Shown here in pieces: positions 59,882-64,000 of a stretch of 64,000 nucleotides of DNA. Every line of letters begins with the position of its first letter. Position 1 is the first letter of the stretch. A program made the translations under genes and the position numbers. This DNA is from Dryococelus australis (lineage: Eukaryota > Arthropoda > Insecta > Phasmatodea > Phasmatidae): the NCBI GenBank assembly GCA_029891345.1, contig CM057009.1:230042620-230106619 (forward strand), given 5' to 3'. The notes under the pieces were generated by a model. That model ran no database searches and was not told the origin of the DNA. It worked only from the letters and a program-made list of their open reading frames with translations.

Positions 59882-60600
59882 ATGTTAGCCATCTGACAAC
59901 GGCGTGATGTCTTTTTTGAGACAGATTGCAAGCTCTAAGAAAAAGTCAACGGCCCGCTGTAATTTTTAGTATAATAGATGCATATCATCGCAAATATGTC
60001 GCCATTATATCACTGAGCAAACATGTTGCAAACATATTAAAAATGTTTCTGGGCCGATTTCCATAAATCAACTTTGTTTTTTTCGGGAAGATGCCCATTA
60101 TCTTATTTATTCCCGCCCGGTAACATTTTCGAGACAAGGCTCTTTATCACAATAAAGATACAAATACTATGTCTTTTTACAGACAAACTTCTGGAAAGTG
60201 TTTTCAATTTGCAAGATGTTAGCTAGCTGTTAATGGAAATATGTCTTTTTTGAGAGCGAATGTTTGCAGTAAGAAAAAAATGGCTAACTCTATTTATTTA
60301 TGGTAAAGATGGATGCCACCGAAAATATGTCGGCAAGATATCTCAGAGCAAACATGTTGCAACCATCTTAAAAATATTTTTGGACGGAGTCCCATACAGC
60401 ATTTTTGTCTTTTCAGTAAGCTGGCCATGATCTTATTTATTGTGGCCAGTTAATGTTTTCTAGAGAAGGCGTTTAATCACAAAAAATATATTAATATGAT
60501 GTCTTTTTGCCGACAAACTTTTGGAAAGTGTTTTGAATAAGCAAGATGTTAGCTAGCTGTTAATTGCATGATGTTTTTTTTTGAGACGGAGTGTTAAACT
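59882..60600. repeat. Tandem duplication, period about 332 bp (2.2 copies)
   Basis: ATGTTAGC begins at 59882, 60216 and 60546. Between them the order TTTTTTGAGA, GAGCAAACATGTTGCAA, TCTTATTTATT, GGAAAGTGTTTT and GCAAGATGTTAGCTAGCTGT is the same in both full copies. The two differ at scattered positions. Confidence 0.85.
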
Positions 60601-60869
60601 TTAGCGTGATTTTTCGTGATTATATGTGTGTCACGTGGTAGCCCATGGCATTTGTTGACTTTGAAATTTTTTTATTTGTACAACCATCCTACAGATATAT
60701 TAAAAACTAACAAAAACTATTTGGTTTGCAAGACACTGAAGAAATAGTTTCTAAATAAACTTCATTTGAAAAGTATTTGATATATTGTTATTAAATGTAT
60801 GTTCTCCTCTATAATAATTTGTGTCATGATATATTTTTAATTACTTGAAAATGCTAGCAACTTACCCCA

Positions 60870-60945
60870 TGTTGTATAGGTCGGAAAGGTGGACTGTTAA
60901 CTCAAAGGTCTTAGGGTCGAGTCCCATGCTCGGCAAGCAAAACAT
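60870..60945 (+). other. tRNA-like pseudogene or SINE head
   Basis: GGACTGTTAACTCAAAGGTC is like the anticodon arm and variable region of tRNA-Asn (GTT), followed by GGGTCGAGTCCC as T-arm/B box. Stems do not pair well and no acceptor stem is seen, so it is not a functional tRNA. Confidence 0.45.
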
Positions 60946-61064
60946 TTTCATATCATATAATGTGCTGACAAGTCAATGAAATGAATAAGAGTAAAGAAGA
61001 AATTACTATTACAAAATTTTTTTATAAATAAGATAAGGTCTTTTACATTGTTATACTGCTTATT

Positions 61065-61500
61065 TCTGGACATCCAGCCATCGCAGGTCTGGCATTGTAA
61101 CGAGATCCAGCCATTGCAGGTCCAGCATCGTAACGACATCCAACCATCCAGCCGTCGCAGGTCCGGCATCGTAACGACACCCAGAAGTCACAGGCTCGGA
61201 ATCGTAGCAACATCCAGTTGTTACAGGCCTAGCATAGTAACAACATCCAGCTGTAGCGGGCCCGGCATCGTTACAACACTCAGCCATCGATGTCCGGCAT
61301 TGTAACGACATCCAGACATCACAGGCCCGGCATCGTAACGTCACCAGCCATCTTAGGCCCAGCATCATAGCGACATCCAGCCGTCGCAGGTCCGCCATCG
61401 TAACGACTTCCGCATCATAAAGACATATAGCTGTCTCAAGCCGAGCATCGTAACAACACCCAGCCGTCACTGTCCTGCATCGTAACAACATTTTACCTTT
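61065..61500. repeat. 33-bp minisatellite (about 13 units)
   Basis: A unit close to CATCCAGCCGTCGCAGGCCC followed by GGCATCGTAACGA recurs throughout with substitutions and a few short deletions. Because 33 is a multiple of three, the minus strand stays open for 201 codons (61665-61060) with an 11-residue period of the form TAGCCYDAGPA, and a plus frame is open for 85 codons. No signal peptide, promoter or homologous protein was recognised, so the open frames are probably a by-product. The array is GC-richer than its surroundings. Confidence 0.85.
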
Positions 61501-62580
61501 ACAGGCCTGACACTGTAGGCCATAAGTTAGCCGCCAGTCCATATTTCCATCGGTCCGCTTCCGGCATAAGACAGCGGCCTGGTATTGGCTGGCCAGTTTG
61601 TCGGCTAACTTTAACCAACCCGATTCTGGCCCATATTTTCCGTATTTGCTGCAAAATCGTTCCATACATTAACATCGAATTAAAAGTTTTAGGTAACAAT
61701 TTCTGATCATTATAATTATTTCTTTCGCTTTCTGGTTTTTTATGCTTCGAAGTGTAAAAATGAGGATATTGTTAACATATAAACGTTTCTAATAATTTCA
61801 ATTTTTCACATGACCGAAGCATAAATAAAGTGATGAGACCCATGAGAATATTATTATTATATAAGACGGAAGAACACACAACATGTAGAAAAGTAGAACT
61901 AAGATAAAGCATTCAGAAGTTTTCATTTTACTGTGAATAACGTATACTACCAAAACGCTGCAATACACTCTAAATTTTGAATCAGGGAGAATGTCACTGT
62001 TACGAACGGTCTTCAGAACCTTGCCAATTTAACGCGCAGCTTCAATAAATTTAACTGATTTATTAGAGAAAACATGCCAGATATACCTCATGTATTTATT
62101 CAGTGACGTTTTCTACTCATTCATCAGTCACTTTTTTAACAGTTTTTTAGTGGTTTGTTTTTTAACTGATAAATCAGTTAAACAGTGTGTACAAATGGCC
62201 GTGAAAAAACGTTTAAAAAATGCCCATTTAACAATGTGTATCATGAGAAATAAAAACGAATAAACTAATAAACCCAATACAAAATACTGTCTAAAATGGG
62301 TTTCTTCTTTCAAATCACCATTTTACGAGGCAATACGGTCATTCAGCCTTTCATTGCGTTTTAACCTCTTTCTTTTCGTATTCATGTAATCACGACAGCG
62401 CCCTGTTTGAAGGTTTAAACTGCATATAATATGGTGAAGAAATTGCATTCATACAGAGTATTAGTTTTAACAATACTAACCTTACCAATAAAACCACATT
62501 TGAAAAGGAAGGGTATATAATTTAAATATTAACGATTTCGATAAGAAGTATAAGACATATATTTTGCTCTCATTTTTAAC
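61501..62580. other. Unassigned AT-rich spacer
   Basis: The open minus frame from the minisatellite runs a further 55 codons into unique sequence up to 61665. Beyond that nothing was recognised. Confidence 0.4.
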
Positions 62581-62584
62581 ATAA

Positions 62585-62665
62585 CTGGTAACGCAGATGG
62601 TAAGGTAACGGCCTAAAAGCGAAATAGAAATGGTGTATGTGTTCAACCCGGCCACCTTCGATATT
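62585..62665 (+). other. tRNA-like head
   Basis: GCAGATGGTAAGGTAACGGC as A-box region and GTGTTCAACCC as a B-box-like word about 40 bases on. Similar in plan to the fossil at 60870. Weak. Confidence 0.3.
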
Positions 62666-64000
62666 GTTTTTAATTCTTTAAATTATGAAAAATCGGGCAA
62701 TACTATCATCCGTATTTATATTTAACGTACTTTTTTTTTTGTTTTTGGCTAAATTCAATGAAATCAATATTTAATACGCTACTGCATTCGGTTGTCACCT
62801 ATTAACTCAGTGAAATTGTTTAAAGTCACTACTTCAAGAAGTGAGAGTTTTTCACTGAAACAATCAGAGGTTTTCCATTGATTTGAAGTGAAGCCTTTTG
62901 TACTGATCCGAGTGGTTGAATATCAGTTTCAGTTTTTTTCCACTGCATGGCAAATTTGTGTGGGGGAATATTTTATATACTCTAGTACAAACAATTATAA
63001 TTGCACTTCACAGATATAAATGAATTATATCATACAAAAATGTAAAGACATTACCATTATAAGTAAAGCGTTCGATATTCGGCAATACTACTAGGTTCCT
63101 AAACCCAGTTTCGAAGTGTTATTCGTTAATATATATATTGTTCTTGGTCTTACTTGTTTTCCAAACTCTTCTTTCATATTCGGGGATAATGCAGAAGTCT
63201 TAACTTTTGCATCTTTCTTGATTATTCTTGATTATCATCATTGTGGTTTCCCACCAGACATCCATAATTTTATTTTCGTTTTCTCTTGTCTCCATTTTGT
63301 CACTAGGTACAATTAAGATTATAGTTTACTATACTATCGGAGGATCTCTTTCTATTGAAATGTGTTTCCAGTTAATTAATGTGTTACAAGTATTACTGCT
63401 ATTATAAGTTCGTCTTTTGAGAATTTCGGTTAAATGCTTAGACAACTACTCACTAAATCATATCAATTTACGTATCATTTCGTAGATAATTGTAAGGGGA
63501 AGCCAAGAAGTTATCGTTCATTGAAATCGGATTAATGTTTTCAGAAATATGAGTGCTTTAATTATATAGTAAATAAATTTAAATTGAGCCCCCAACACAA
63601 TATCAATGGTGTGGGTTCGACTTATACAGTGTGGATGAGGAAGTGATGTACTGGGAGGGCGATACAGCATAGGAGTTCTCCACTACTCATACAGGGCATC
63701 ACAGTATGACCACCCCTCTAATGTGCAACCATTATGAGTTACTACTAACTTGATGCAAAGGTGGCAGACTTCACATTGCTCAAGTGATGGCAACAGGTAG
63801 AGCAGTGATGCCGCAAATTTGTCACCTCCCAGCTGTTCAAAATAGCTACACTCATGGTCTATACGGGCATGCCTGTGCTGCAGTGACTCAACAGTATCCT
63901 ACACAGATGTGGGCTCTCCATGCAGGAGATGCTACCAGCCCAAGAAAACCAGTAGGGACATAAAGATGCAGTACGATGCACTGCCACAACATAGCAGGCC
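62666..64000. other. Unassigned spacer
   Basis: AT-rich until about 63590, then less AT-rich to the window end. No open frame of useful length; the last 400 bases could be the edge of another repeat. Confidence 0.4.

Noticed and set aside
60870..60945. Functional tRNA-Asn
   Set aside because: Stems do not pair and there is no acceptor stem; it is a fossil.

Overview
This window looks like repeat-dominated intergenic DNA from an animal nuclear genome, most likely an arthropod and perhaps an insect. The evidence is AT-rich sequence without operons or ribosome-binding sites, tRNA-derived SINEs with RNA polymerase III boxes, a TA-flanked foldback MITE, a decayed piggyBac transposase, and several decayed Ty3/Gypsy LTR retrotransposons. 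I found no convincing host gene and no functional tRNA, rRNA or CRISPR. Nearly every open frame is short and unsupported. The taxonomic call is inference; no single-copy host gene anchors it.

Layout. 1-3743 is the 5' two-thirds of a minus-strand Gypsy copy (copy 1: Gag fingers, capsid, knuckle, protease, RT, RNase H and the start of integrase), cut by the window edge. A 390-bp MITE follows at 4591-4980 and a SINE near 6945. The stretch 7.2-14.9 kb is mostly featureless. 14.88-15.6 kb is a pyrimidine-rich minisatellite and 15.9-16.55 kb a degenerate tandem repeat. 17.9-19.5 kb holds short Gypsy-like scraps. 21364-29622 is the most complete element (copy 2), with both LTRs and a full minus-strand gag-pol order, broken by frameshifts and stops. 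30.3-31.0 kb is a tandem array of about 145-bp units. 33.0-36.0 kb is copy 3 (pol only, with the best-preserved reverse transcriptase). 37.7-38.8 kb is an old tandem duplication. 39.5-41.4 kb is a dead piggyBac transposase on the plus strand, followed by local duplications. 46.9-48.15 kb is a plus-strand Gypsy gag fragment (copy 4) with two zinc fingers and a capsid remnant. 48.45-54.24 kb carries two tandem arrays in opposite orientation, about 3 kb apart and rich in TGACCTTGA. 55.47 kb has a second SINE. 59.9-60.6 kb is a roughly 332-bp tandem duplication and 61.07-61.50 kb a 33-bp minisatellite. Short tRNA-like heads occur near 44.9, 58.8, 60.9 and 62.6 kb.

How the parts relate. The four Gypsy copies appear to be one family: their Gag capsids share a recognisable block around 'LQAQ', and three of them carry the same cysteine/histidine spacing (C-x2-C-x4-H-x2-C followed by C-x2-C) N-terminal to the capsid. 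That Gag with PHD-like fingers is the most interesting protein feature. The second notable structure is the inverted pair of arrays at 48-54 kb. All coding sequences seen are fossils, so nothing here is predicted to be active. All similarities were judged by eye; no database search was run.
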